Shown here in pieces: positions 11,201 through 18,437 of a stretch of 64,000 nt of DNA (position 1 is the stretch's first letter; every line of letters begins with the position of its first letter). The notes beneath the pieces were generated by a model. That model searched no databases, was not told where the DNA came from, and saw nothing but the letters and a program-made list of their open reading frames with translations. The DNA comes from CAZGNZ01 sp964527215 (lineage in GTDB: Bacteria > Fidelibacterota > Marinisomatia > SCGC-AAA003-L08 > JACNLC01). Both the position numbers and the translations under genes were made by a program. The stretch covers positions 62,001 through 126,000 of the forward strand of contig CAZGNZ010000003.1 in assembly GCA_964527215.1 (NCBI GenBank). Reading direction: 5' to 3'.

Positions 11201-14200
11201 GACGGATCCTGTTACTACGATCCCTATTTTGACGTGAGTCTCGGCTGGACGGGTGAATCAAGCCTGATCATCTTTGAAGACACCATTACGGGTCTGGAAT
11301 GGGGTGATGAAATTGGTATTTACGATGCAGAAGGTCTTCTGACCGACGGCGGCTGTGACGAAGTTATCGGCAGCCTGCTGGTGGGTCCCCGCGATGCGGA
11401 AGGTCCCCAGTACAGCAACTGGACCAACAGCCAGCTGAACCTGGTTGCCGTGGGGTCCGTCAACAACTGTCCGTACGGCGGTGAAATGCTGGCGGGTTAT
11501 GTGGACGGCAATGACATCGTCATCAAGGTCTGGCGTCAGAGCAGCGGCATGCGCTATCTGGGTATTCCCACCTTCAGTTCCGGCAGCGGCACCTTTGGTG
11601 AACTGCTGACCGCCATCTCCGACCTGACACTCGTCCCAGACGGAGAAGATATCTATGGCTGTACGGATGAAGAAGCATGTAACTACAATCCCAATGCCAC
11701 CATTGATGACGGCAGCTGTTTCTACGCCGATCCGTACTGGATTGATGTGGACGAAGACGGCTGGGGCGCCGGTGAACCGGAATTCTTCTGCCCCGATGAA
11801 ATCCTGCCGGGATACGTGGATAACGGAGATGACAACTGTCCTGACATTTATAACCCGGATCAGGCCGATTCCGATGGCGACGGCATTGGTGATGCCTGTG
11901 ACGAAACTCTCAGCGGCTGTACCGATCCCGCTGCCCTGAACTACAACCCTGCGGCAGAAGACGATGACGGCTCCTGTTACTATATACCGCATTTTGAAGT
12001 GGATATCGACTGGACCGGTGAATCCCAGCTCATCATTTTCCAGGAAAGCATCTCTGGTCTGAACTGGGGTGATGAAATAGGTATTTATGATAATAACGGT
12101 CTCATCAGCAGCGGCTCCTGTGACAGTCTGTACGGCACCATTCTGGTGGGTCCCAGTGATTCTGAAGGTCAGCTGTACAGCAACTGGACCAACACCCAGC
12201 TGAGTCTGGTGGGTATCGGCTCTATTGACAACTGTCCCTTTGGCGGTTTGCAGCTGCCCGGGTATATTGAAGGCAATGAAATTGTAGTCAAGATCTGGCG
12301 GCAGAGTACCATGCAGATGTTTGATACGGAACTGACTTTCAGTGCCGGCAGCGGAATTTATGGTGAGTTGATTACTGCTGTATCAGAAATCGCTTTGGTT
12401 CCGCCGCAGGATATTTATGGCTGTACGGATGTGGAAGCCTGTAACTTCAATCCCGAGGCCACCATTGATGACGGCAGCTGTTTCTATGCGGATCCCTACT
12501 GGGCTGATGTGGACGAAGACGGCTGGGGCGCCGGTGAACCGGAATTCTTCTGTCCCGATGAAATCCTGCCGGGATACGTGGATAACGGAGATGACAACTG
12601 TCCGGATGATTACAACCCGGACCAGGCCGATTCCGATGGTGACGGTATTGGTGATGCCTGTGACGAAACTTTTAGCGGCTGTACCGACCCCGCCGCCCTG
12701 AACTACAATCCAGCCGCAGAAGACGATGACGGCTCCTGTTACTACATTCCGCATTTTGAAGTGGGTATTTACTGGACCGGTGAATCCCAGCTCATCATTT
12801 TCCAGGAAAGCATAACGGGTCTGAACTGGGGTGATGAAATAGGGATCTATGATGCCAACGGTCTTATGAGCAGCGGCTCCTGTGACAGTCTGTACGGCAC
12901 CATTCTGGTGGGTCCCAGTGATTCTGAAGGTCAGCTGTACAGCAACTGGACCAACACCCAGCTGAGTCTGGTGGGTATCGGCTCTATTGACAACTGTCCC
13001 TTTGGCGGTTTGCAGCTGCCCGGGTATATTGAAGGCAATGAAATTGTAGTCAAGATCTGGCGGCAGAGTACCATGCAGATGTTTGATACGGAACTGACTT
13101 TCAGTGCCGGCAGCGGAATTTATGGTGAGTTGATTACTGCTGTATCAGAAATCGCTTTGGTTCCGCCGCAGGATATTTATGGCTGTACGGATGTGGAAGC
13201 CTGTAACTTCAATCCCGAGGCCACCATTGATGACGGCAGCTGTTTCTATGCGGATCCCTACTGGGCTGATGTGGACGAAGACGGCTGGGGCGCTGGTGAA
13301 CCGGAATTCTTCTGCCCCGATGAAATCCTGCCGGGATACGTGGATAACGGAGATGACAACTGTCCGGAAGATTACAACCCGGACCAGGCGGATTCCGATG
13401 GTGACGGTATTGGTGATGTCTGTGATGACATGTTGAGCGGCTGTACCGATCCCGCAGCGTTGAACTTCAACCCGGCAGCGGAAGAAGATGACGGCTCCTG
13501 TTACTATGAGCCTTTCTTTGAAACAGATCTGGGCTGGACCGGTGAGTCACAGCTGATCGTATTTAACGAATCAATCACAGGACTTAACATTGGTGATGAA
13601 ATTGGTATTTACGATGACATGGGCCTTTTGAGTTCCGGAACCTGTGACAGCCTTTACGGTGCCCTGCTTGTTGGACCGCGTGACAGTGATGGTCATATCC
13701 CGAATAACTGGAATGGCGATCAGCTCAACCTCCTTGCAGTCGGCTCCATTGACAACTGCCCCTTCGGCGGCAGCCAGATTCCCGGTTATGTTGAAGGCCA
13801 TGACATAATCCTTCGGATTTACCGGGCATCCACAAATACAGTCTGGGAAACAGATATTACCTACAGTGCCGGCAGCGGTGTGTATGGTGAACTGCTGACT
13901 GTCATTGAAGACATTGAACTGACGGAACCCACCATGGTTGGCTGTACGGATCCGGAGGCATGGAACTACAATCCGAATGCCACACTGGATGACGGCAGCT
14001 GTTATTACGGCAATGAAGTGGTTTTCGATGAAGATGACGGCGGTACGATGAATTGGGAACTGCCTACCGGTGATACCCTGCAGGTTAACATTCCGCTGGG
14101 TTCCATCATCCTTCCCACTGGTTCCGACGAGGTGGAAATCATCATTTCCGACATTCCGGAAGATGACCTGATCCCAGATCCGGGTATTGTTGGTCTGTTG

Positions 14201-15160
14201 ACCGAAGCCTTTACGTTCATTCCATATGATCTGGAATTTGAAGAACCGGTTACCATCACTATTCCGGTGGATATTGCTGCCCGTCCCCAGTATGAAATCG
14301 TGTATCTGCAGGATGAGAATGATTCCGATTGGGAAGTCATACCTGGAACCATTTCTGATGGTGAAGCCGAATTCGAAACGATGATCTTCGGTATCTTCGG
14401 TGTGGCGGATGTGCCTGTCGGATGTATGGATGATACTGCATTGAACTACGATCCGGCAGCCATGGTGGATGACGGTTCCTGTGCCTATGTCATGCTGACG
14501 GAAGTACAGGATTTCACCATCACTGATTTTAACCTGCCCGACGGTACGGTCGAATTTGAATGGAGCTTGACCACTGCCTTGGACATTTGGGATTACGACT
14601 GGGATATGGGACTGGATTGCGATGAAACCGGTGAAAGCTATCTCCTGGAAATTTCTGATGTCAATACGGTGTATGATACGGATCAGGATCTGGCAGTAAC
14701 GACGGTTTCGTATGGCGATCTTAAAGATTATCTGTCATTGTTCGGATCGGAAGGACAAGATCCTGGTATTGAGTACAATATCACCTGGAATATCATGGTA
14801 ACTGTAGAACCCAATTCATGGGTCACGGATGATGATGCCTTCATGGTGAGTGATCTCGGTATTACGGATGCGGAGATTCCCACGAATTTTGCGCTCAGCC
14901 AGAACTATCCGAATCCGTTCAATCCCGTAACAAACATTAACTTTGAGATTCCGGAGTTTGCACGGGTTGAACTGAAAATATACGATCTGACAGGCAAGAG
15001 TATCGTCACTCTCGTCAGCGGCACACTGATGCCCGGGTATCATCAGGTGATATGGGATGGAACGGACAGTGCCGGCAATCTGGTTGCGACGGGTGTGTAT
15101 ATCTATACCCTCCGCACTCCTGAAGGTGTATTCAGCCACAAGATGCTGCTGATGAAATAA
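5279..15160 (+). CDS. Giant repeat-rich T9SS-type surface protein (3293 aa)
   Basis: ATG 5279 follows AGGAAG (5268-5273). Domains in order: signal peptide (1-20); TGESQL-domain copy 1 (~22-150); a lamin-tail-like domain (~153-270, VINEFFF...PDYVEIFNAG...DLSGWLL); CEGVCFGEAFLDDCGVC repeats (~326-629); TGESQL copies 2 and 3 flanking a VTIPYD...GIFGVADVPVG module (~814-949); six identical 169-residue units (~1135-2117); three units mixing TGESQL domains with DSDGDGIGDxCD thrombospondin-type-3-like calcium loops (~2121-2720); TGESQL copy 12; a second VTIPVD...GIFGVADVPVG module (~2910-3046); a beta domain; and a C-terminal tail from ~3203 with QNYPNPFNPVTNI...SHKMLLMK, the T9SS sorting-domain form. 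Seventeen GC(T/M)D...DDGSC linkers join the modules. The likely role is an exported, disulfide- and calcium-stabilised adhesin or surface fibre; binding target unknown. Confidence 0.85.
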   Translation: MEAKIKSLIFIMLGLSLSFGQHFVVEIEPTGESQLVVFGDTISSLEPGDEIGIFDDNAITNSGDCSNQIGELLVGTGVWTGEQMEIVAIGSLDYCAFGGEQYAGYVEGNPVKIKIWKTAEQVEYNTNLTLSAGSGSFGDLILAISEIELIPSYEIVINEFFFRYASGSSVPDYVEIFNAGTFDVDLSGWLLNEEEIEEGVIPAGGYFLLAGEDPFFNIDGDEFYAGEDIVNSAYVDLSLSTSSDEILLTLSDGSEIDYIAYDDDEGWLTGSANRGHALELSNPYGENNDPSLWELAPETLIHPLMYNEDGELLDFGTPNEQNSNVDVDCMGVVGGSAFLDDCGICSGGTSGHEPNSDMDCEGVCFGEAFLDDCGVCSGGTTGHEANSDMDCEGVCFGEAFVDDCGICSGGTTGHEANSDMDCEGVCFGEAFLDDCGVCSGGTTGHEANSDMDCNFECFGTAVIDECGVCCGGSTGTECSYYVDETDFGGSYDCAGECFGEAYFDGCGDCVGGSTGLEPCEEDCMGVLGGEAFWDDCGVCSGGTSGHEPNSDMDCYGDCSPDTPEGCIDTTGNGECGNAFYDDCGECVGGNTGLEENYALDCAGVCFGEAFENECGCVGGTTGLDEFFCYGCTDPEAINYDPDAIFDDGSCEYAYDPYYVVTINPTGESQLVVFQNSITSLMPGDEIGLFDMNAITNAEDCSNQIGELLVGSGFWTGDQIEIVGIGSIDNCDYGGFQLPGFVSGNPVAVRVYRHSTEQEFNTNLTFAVGSGNYGDLFLAVSEIELEIALFGCTDPEALNYNPDATDNDGSCEYENEVVFDENDGGTLNYDPGTGDILNVYIPMGSVQIPAGQDDVEILVSDIDETDLEPEPGIVGLLTPAFTFEPFDLTFSMPITVTIPYDAGAREQIEVVYLENANDPDWEVLHDADLAGGEAVFQTTVFGIFGVADVPVGCTDPSAQNYDPNALVDDGSCLYDEFYEVTIQETGESQLVVFQESIMLLEPGDNIGLFDAAGMLSDGDCEGIIGELLVGAGTWTGSQLEIVGIGSIDNCDYGGFQLPGYIVGNPIQVRVYRPSEQMEYTTTLEFSMGSGNYGDLFIAVSEITSMIPYEPTDTGCTDPAALNYNPSATVDDGSCYYDPYFDVSLGWTGESSLIIFEDTITGLEWGDEIGIYDAEGLLTDGGCDEVIGSLLVGPRDAEGPQYSNWTNSQLNLVAVGSVNNCPYGGEMLAGYVDGNDIVIKVWRQSSGMRYLGIPTFSSGSGTFGELLTAISDLTLIPDGVEVYGCTDPAALNYDPAATMDDGSCYYDPYFDVSLGWTGESSLIIFEDTITGLEWGDEIGIYDAEGLLTDGGCDEVIGSLLVGPRDAEGPQYSNWTNSQLNLVAVGSVNNCPYGGEMLAGYVDGNDIVIKVWRQSSGMRYLGIPTFSSGSGTFGELLTAISDLTLIPDGVEVYGCTDPAALNYDPAATMDDGSCYYDPYFDVSLGWTGESSLIIFEDTITGLEWGDEIGIYDAEGLLTDGGCDEVIGSLLVGPRDAEGPQYSNWTNSQLNLVAVGSVNNCPYGGEMLAGYVDGNDIVIKVWRQSSGMRYLGIPTFSSGSGTFGELLTAISDLTLIPDGVEVYGCTDPAALNYDPAATMDDGSCYYDPYFDVSLGWTGESSLIIFEDTITGLEWGDEIGIYDAEGLLTDGGCDEVIGSLLVGPRDAEGPQYSNWTNSQLNLVAVGSVNNCPYGGEMLAGYVDGNDIVIKVWRQSSGMRYLGIPTFSSGSGTFGELLTAISDLTLIPDGVEVYGCTDPAALNYDPAATMDDGSCYYDPYFDVSLGWTGESSLIIFEDTITGLEWGDEIGIYDAEGLLTDGGCDEVIGSLLVGPRDAEGPQYSNWTNSQLNLVAVGSVNNCPYGGEMLAGYVDGNDIVIKVWRQSSGMRYLGIPTFSSGSGTFGELLTAISDLTLIPDGVEVYGCTDPAALNYDPAATMDDGSCYYDPYFDVSLGWTGESSLIIFEDTITGLEWGDEIGIYDAEGLLTDGGCDEVIGSLLVGPRDAEGPQYSNWTNSQLNLVAVGSVNNCPYGGEMLAGYVDGNDIVIKVWRQSSGMRYLGIPTFSSGSGTFGELLTAISDLTLVPDGEDIYGCTDEEACNYNPNATIDDGSCFYADPYWIDVDEDGWGAGEPEFFCPDEILPGYVDNGDDNCPDIYNPDQADSDGDGIGDACDETLSGCTDPAALNYNPAAEDDDGSCYYIPHFEVDIDWTGESQLIIFQESISGLNWGDEIGIYDNNGLISSGSCDSLYGTILVGPSDSEGQLYSNWTNTQLSLVGIGSIDNCPFGGLQLPGYIEGNEIVVKIWRQSTMQMFDTELTFSAGSGIYGELITAVSEIALVPPQDIYGCTDVEACNFNPEATIDDGSCFYADPYWADVDEDGWGAGEPEFFCPDEILPGYVDNGDDNCPDDYNPDQADSDGDGIGDACDETFSGCTDPAALNYNPAAEDDDGSCYYIPHFEVGIYWTGESQLIIFQESITGLNWGDEIGIYDANGLMSSGSCDSLYGTILVGPSDSEGQLYSNWTNTQLSLVGIGSIDNCPFGGLQLPGYIEGNEIVVKIWRQSTMQMFDTELTFSAGSGIYGELITAVSEIALVPPQDIYGCTDVEACNFNPEATIDDGSCFYADPYWADVDEDGWGAGEPEFFCPDEILPGYVDNGDDNCPEDYNPDQADSDGDGIGDVCDDMLSGCTDPAALNFNPAAEEDDGSCYYEPFFETDLGWTGESQLIVFNESITGLNIGDEIGIYDDMGLLSSGTCDSLYGALLVGPRDSDGHIPNNWNGDQLNLLAVGSIDNCPFGGSQIPGYVEGHDIILRIYRASTNTVWETDITYSAGSGVYGELLTVIEDIELTEPTMVGCTDPEAWNYNPNATLDDGSCYYGNEVVFDEDDGGTMNWELPTGDTLQVNIPLGSIILPTGSDEVEIIISDIPEDDLIPDPGIVGLLTEAFTFIPYDLEFEEPVTITIPVDIAARPQYEIVYLQDENDSDWEVIPGTISDGEAEFETMIFGIFGVADVPVGCMDDTALNYDPAAMVDDGSCAYVMLTEVQDFTITDFNLPDGTVEFEWSLTTALDIWDYDWDMGLDCDETGESYLLEISDVNTVYDTDQDLAVTTVSYGDLKDYLSLFGSEGQDPGIEYNITWNIMVTVEPNSWVTDDDAFMVSDLGITDAEIPTNFALSQNYPNPFNPVTNINFEIPEFARVELKIYDLTGKSIVTLVSGTLMPGYHQVIWDGTDSAGNLVATGVYIYTLRTPEGVFSHKMLLMK
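6258..6629 (+). repeat. Four tandem 93-bp cysteine-rich repeats
   Basis: The string TGGACTG recurs at 6258, 6351, 6444, 6537 and 6630, an exact 93-bp period. Each unit encodes 31 residues of the type DCEGVCFGEAF-DDCGVCSGG-TGHEANSDM. Unlike the 507-bp units further on, these copies have accumulated synonymous and a few replacement differences, so they are older. Confidence 0.85.
8663..11629 (+). repeat. Six-copy 507-bp tandem repeat, apparently identical copies
   Basis: The boundary TACGATCCC recurs at 8681, 9188, 9695, 10202, 10709 and 11216, always 507 bp apart (169 residues). Copies 1 and 2 were read against each other base by base over the full unit without a difference; the others match wherever compared. 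The sixth copy diverges after 11629. Each unit encodes one TGESQL-type domain plus one GCTDPAALNYDPAATMDDGSC linker. Confidence 0.9.
11640..13440 (+). repeat. 762-bp tandem coding repeats
   Basis: The TGTTTCTA(C/T)GC motif occurs at 11717, 12479 and 13241, a 762-bp (254-residue) period. Each unit encodes a GCTD linker, an acidic WGAGEPEFFCPDE segment, a DSDGDGIGD calcium loop, a second GCTD linker and a TGESQLIIF domain. The second and third units are almost identical over long stretches; the first has diverged slightly and the last is incomplete. Confidence 0.85.
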
Positions 15161-15188
15161 TTACGAGATCAGTACAGATATTGAGATT

Positions 15189-15214
15189 AGGGGCGGTTTT
15201 ACGCCCCTTTTTTT
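15189..15214 (+). terminator. Intrinsic terminator after the giant repeat gene
   Basis: Stem AGGGGCG (15189-15195) with CGCCCCT (15202-15208), a six-base loop, and a T run to 15214. It begins 28 bp after the stop codon. Confidence 0.9.
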
Positions 15215-15254
15215 CTTCCAGATATCCAGTTGGAATGCTCTGATCCGTCCGTTT

Positions 15255-15281
15255 CCTGCCTGCATGATGCAGCCAGGCAGG
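15255..15281 (+). other. Inverted repeat upstream of porX
   Basis: CCTGCCTG (15255-15262) pairs with CAGGCAGG (15274-15281) across an 11-base loop that itself contains GCAT/ATGC. There is no T run, so it is not a typical terminator. It lies in the 238-bp gap between the giant gene and porX and could be a 5'-leader structure or an operator. Confidence 0.4.
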
Positions 15282-15398
15282 CGGTTCAGTCAGTGTCTGT
15301 TCTCTGTCTTTCAAAAGCATATCAAAGTGAGCCAATTTTACCGTAAATTTGTTAATTCGACGCATAATTGAATTTCATATTGGGAAATGTAAAACCGG

Positions 15399-16979
15399 GT
15401 GGATTCATTGACTGACAATACAGACATCAAGGGCCGGCTGATCTGGGCAGATGATGAAATTGATCTGCTCAAACCGCACATTATTTACCTGGAAAAAAGG
15501 GGCTACTCCGTTGAACCGGTAAACTCCGGTGAAGACGCTCTGCACAGAATTCGGGAAACGGATTATGATCTGGTTCTGCTGGATGAAATGATGGGCGGTC
15601 TGGACGGCCTCACTACCTTGAAAATGATAAAGGAGATTAAACCAAATATTCCGGTAGTGATGGTGACGAAAAACGAAGAAGAGTGGCTGATGGATGAAGC
15701 CATCGGCGAACAGATAGCCAACTTTCTCACCAAACCCGTGAATCCCAGCCAGATTCTCCTTACCTGCAAAAACATTCTGGAGACCAACCAGATTCAATCG
15801 GACAAGGTGACTCGGGAATATCTTCAGGAATTTCAGAATATCAGTTTGGAGATCGAAGACATCGGTACCATTGGTGACTGGGTGCAGGTGTATGAAAAAT
15901 TAACCGACTGGTCTGTCCGTTTTGATACCCATGGCGATGAAAACCTGCGGCAGGTCCTGGCGGATCAGCAGGAAGAGGCAAATACAAAGTTCATCCAGTA
16001 CTACCTGGAACAGTACCCCCGCTGGCTGAATGAATCGGATCGTCCGGCGCTCTCACCGGATATTGTACCGAGATTTGTCATACCGAATCTGAAATCGGGT
16101 GAAAAAGTGGTTTTTCTGGTGCTGGACTGTATGCGCGTTGATCATTGGCAGGTACTGCGCAAACTGTTCTATCCCTATTTTAATATAGAAACCCGTTATG
16201 CACTGTCCATCCTGCCGACGGCCACACCTTTTTCCCGTAACTCGATTTTCAGCGGTCATTTCCCCAGTGAGATAAAAGACAGATTCCCTTCATTCTGGGC
16301 CGGGATGGTTCAGGATGAAAGCAGCATGAACCGGTATGAAGATCAGCTATTCCGAAAGCAACTGGATAATGCCGGATGCAGTGACCTTACCAGCCGGTAC
16401 TTTAAAATCCTGACCTATGATGATGGCATTAAGCTGACGAGCCATATTCCGGAATATCAGGGCACGGATGTCCTGGCAATCGTGGTTAATTTCATTGATA
16501 TGCTGGGACACACAAGGTCGGAATCCGATACGGTTCAGGAAATGGTACCGGATGAAGCGGCATACCGGGATGCAGTGAAGTCGTGGGCGGAAAATGCCTG
16601 GCTGCTGAATCTGATGAAGGAAATCAGCACCTGGAATCACAGAATAGTTGTGACCAGTGATCACGGTTCCATTCGGGTGAATAAGCCGGTACGAGTGAAA
16701 GCTGACCGGTCCGCCAGCACCGGTGTTCGATATAAATTTGGCAGAAATCTTCAAACCGACAACCGGGCTTCCCTGATTATCAATGATCCATTGAGTTACA
16801 TGCTTCCCCAGGATGAAGGCAGTACCAATTATCTCATTGCCAAAGGAAGGCATTTTTACGTTTACCCAAACGAGTATCACCGTTTTGTCAATAAGTTCAG
16901 CAACAGTTTTCAGCATGGCGGAATATCGCTGGATGAGGTGGTGCTGCCGGTTGGGATAATGCAGGGGCGACAGGTTTGA
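15399..16979 (+). CDS. porX: PorX-type response regulator with PglZ phosphatase-fold domain
   Basis: The 526-residue product has an N-terminal receiver domain (~1-130). It contains the acidic ADDE cluster, the phospho-acceptor in VLLDEMMGG, the Thr in VMVTK and the Lys in FLTKPV. A helical linker follows, then a PglZ/alkaline-phosphatase-superfamily domain (~220-526) with VLDCMRVD, PTATPFSRNSIFSG, NFIDMLGHTRSES and VTSDHGSI, which supply the expected metal ligands and nucleophile Thr. This architecture and length match PorX, the regulator that controls T9SS genes in Bacteroidota. GTG 15399 is used; TTG 15408 preceded by GGGTGG at 15397-15402 is an equally plausible start. The stop overlaps tsaE. 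No histidine kinase is adjacent; the nearest is at 33282. A role in T9SS control here is inferred from the family and the cargo genes upstream. Confidence 0.85.
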   Translation: MDSLTDNTDIKGRLIWADDEIDLLKPHIIYLEKRGYSVEPVNSGEDALHRIRETDYDLVLLDEMMGGLDGLTTLKMIKEIKPNIPVVMVTKNEEEWLMDEAIGEQIANFLTKPVNPSQILLTCKNILETNQIQSDKVTREYLQEFQNISLEIEDIGTIGDWVQVYEKLTDWSVRFDTHGDENLRQVLADQQEEANTKFIQYYLEQYPRWLNESDRPALSPDIVPRFVIPNLKSGEKVVFLVLDCMRVDHWQVLRKLFYPYFNIETRYALSILPTATPFSRNSIFSGHFPSEIKDRFPSFWAGMVQDESSMNRYEDQLFRKQLDNAGCSDLTSRYFKILTYDDGIKLTSHIPEYQGTDVLAIVVNFIDMLGHTRSESDTVQEMVPDEAAYRDAVKSWAENAWLLNLMKEISTWNHRIVVTSDHGSIRVNKPVRVKADRSASTGVRYKFGRNLQTDNRASLIINDPLSYMLPQDEGSTNYLIAKGRHFYVYPNEYHRFVNKFSNSFQHGGISLDEVVLPVGIMQGRQV

Positions 16980-17398
16980 TCGCTGGATGGCAGGGAAAAA
17001 TTATCCCGTCTGCAGAAAAAATGATGCAGGAGGGCGAACAGTTTGCCGGCTTTGTTGAGCGGGGAGATATATTTACCCTGTCCGGAAATCTTGCAGCCGG
17101 AAAAACCACATTTATTAAAGGGGTCGCAAAAGGATTGGGTTTCCAGGGTCCGGTTACTTCACCCACATTCACTCTTGTTAATGAATACCAGTGTGAACCT
17201 GTCATCATCCACATCGACTGCTATCGGGAACATAATCTGTCCCGCTGGCTGGAAATTGGAATTACTGAATACTTCCACCGGGATGCAGTTGTCTTTATTG
17301 AATGGCCGGATCGAATTGATCAGCTTCTTCCCGAGTATGCCTTCCCGATGGAATTTCGGCATATATCTGAAAATAAACGTGAGATTGTTCTGAGATGA
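16976..17398 (+). CDS. tsaE: tRNA threonylcarbamoyladenosine biosynthesis ATPase TsaE
   Basis: The 140-residue protein has the family's P-loop GNLAAGKTTFIKG, then TSPTFTLVNEY, HIDCYR and VVFIEWPDR, all diagnostic of TsaE. This ATPase works with TsaB and TsaD to make t6A at position 37 of ANN-decoding tRNAs. It starts at TTG 16976, inside the porX stop region (4-bp overlap), and overlaps tsaB by 4 bp, so translation is probably coupled. In-frame alternatives downstream would remove part of the N-terminal strand. Confidence 0.93.
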   Translation: MIAGWQGKIIPSAEKMMQEGEQFAGFVERGDIFTLSGNLAAGKTTFIKGVAKGLGFQGPVTSPTFTLVNEYQCEPVIIHIDCYREHNLSRWLEIGITEYFHRDAVVFIEWPDRIDQLLPEYAFPMEFRHISENKREIVLR

Positions 17399-18006
17399 AA
17401 CTGCTGGCCATCGAAACATCTTCCAGCGTATGCGGAGCTGCTTTCTACCGGGACGGAGAGCTTTGCGATCTGAAAGAAGTTAACGAGTCCAGGGTTCATG
17501 CCAGAAAACTGCCGGTTTTTGTTGATCAAATCCTGAAAAACAACCAGTTGGACGTTGCCGATCTTGATGGAATTGCAGTGTCAGAAGGTCCGGGAAGCTA
17601 TACCGGTCTCCGTATCGGAATGAGCCTGGCAAAAGGATTGGCATTTACACACCAGATTCCACTGGTGCCTGTTCCGACGCTGCAGGCGATGGCCTGCCGG
17701 ATAGATTTGACAGAAACCTGCTGGGTGGTTTTATATTCACACAGGAATCTGGTCTATGCGCAGCTGTTTAATAACAGGATACCTCAAAACGAACCGGAAT
17801 GTCTGGCATTTGATAGATTGTCGCAATATCCCATTTTTGGTTTTGGAATGAAGGAAGACCAGCTTCACCTGACGGAAATCCGGCCTTCTGCTGTTCACGT
17901 GGGAATTCTTGGATTTCAGAATTTTGATAAATGGTCCAGAAAAGATGCGGGTAATATATATCCAAACTACATCACGGAATTCAATATCGGAAAATCACCG
18001 GCATGA
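17395..18006 (+). CDS. tsaB: tRNA threonylcarbamoyladenosine biosynthesis protein TsaB
   Basis: The 203-residue protein opens with LLAIETSSSVCG and carries the signature SEGPGSYTGLRIGMSLAKGLA, typical of TsaB (YeaZ), the ASKHA-fold partner of TsaD. Its length is near the family norm of 220-230 residues, with a slightly short C-terminal half. ATG 17395 overlaps the tsaE stop and the gene overlaps rimI by 4 bp. The tsaD gene is not in the window. Confidence 0.93.
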   Translation: MKLLAIETSSSVCGAAFYRDGELCDLKEVNESRVHARKLPVFVDQILKNNQLDVADLDGIAVSEGPGSYTGLRIGMSLAKGLAFTHQIPLVPVPTLQAMACRIDLTETCWVVLYSHRNLVYAQLFNNRIPQNEPECLAFDRLSQYPIFGFGMKEDQLHLTEIRPSAVHVGILGFQNFDKWSRKDAGNIYPNYITEFNIGKSPA

Positions 18007-18437
18007 TTAAAAAAGCGGAAAAGCATCACCTTCAGGATATTTTGACTATTGAACGCGCCTGCTTTGAACGGCCCTGGTCGGAAATTCACTTTCTCAGCGA
18101 TTTGGAAAATCCGCTGGCAGCATCCAACTGGGTTTACATGTCGGAAAAACAGCTGCAGGGATACCTGTTCGGATGGTATATCGAGGGTGAATATCATTTA
18201 AACAATCTGGCTGTAGATCCTCTGTTTCAGCATCAGGGAATCGGAAAAAAACTCCTTGATTTCGTGCTTGATATGCTGGATAAGGATCATGCAGAAAAAA
18301 TTTTCCTGGAAGTAAGTGCCGGAAATACTGCTGCACGGAAGCTGTATGAATCCCGGGGATTTACTCCAATTGGAGCCCGAAAGGACTACTATACAAAAGG
18401 AGATGATGCCATCGTTTACGTACGGGAATTCGAATAA
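18003..18437 (+). CDS. rimI: Ribosomal protein S18 N-alanine acetyltransferase (GNAT)
   Basis: The 144-residue GNAT protein has an early ERACFERPWSE segment, LNNLAVDPLFQHQGIGKKLLD with the Q-x-x-G-x-G/K acetyl-CoA loop, and VSAGNTAARKLYESRGF, the usual RimI ending. RimI acetylates the N-terminus of ribosomal protein S18 and is often next to tsaB and tsaE, as here. It overlaps tsaB by 4 bp and shares one base with accD. Confidence 0.9.
   Translation: MIKKAEKHHLQDILTIERACFERPWSEIHFLSDLENPLAASNWVYMSEKQLQGYLFGWYIEGEYHLNNLAVDPLFQHQGIGKKLLDFVLDMLDKDHAEKIFLEVSAGNTAARKLYESRGFTPIGARKDYYTKGDDAIVYVREFE

Noticed and set aside
8663..11629. Repeat array considered as CRISPR, IS element or integron
   Set aside because: The repeats are coding and in frame with no spacers, no transposase and no terminal inverted repeats; they are protein domain duplications.
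11258..11992. Long open frame on the minus strand (244 codons) across the repeat region
   Set aside because: It is antisense to the repeat protein, has low-complexity Ile/Val/Thr-rich content produced by the repeats, and a similar frame recurs in each copy.
15399..16979. PglZ domain as sign of a BREX or Pgl phage-defence system
   Set aside because: The PglZ-type domain is fused to a receiver domain in the PorX layout, and no brxC, pglX, brxL or related gene is nearby.
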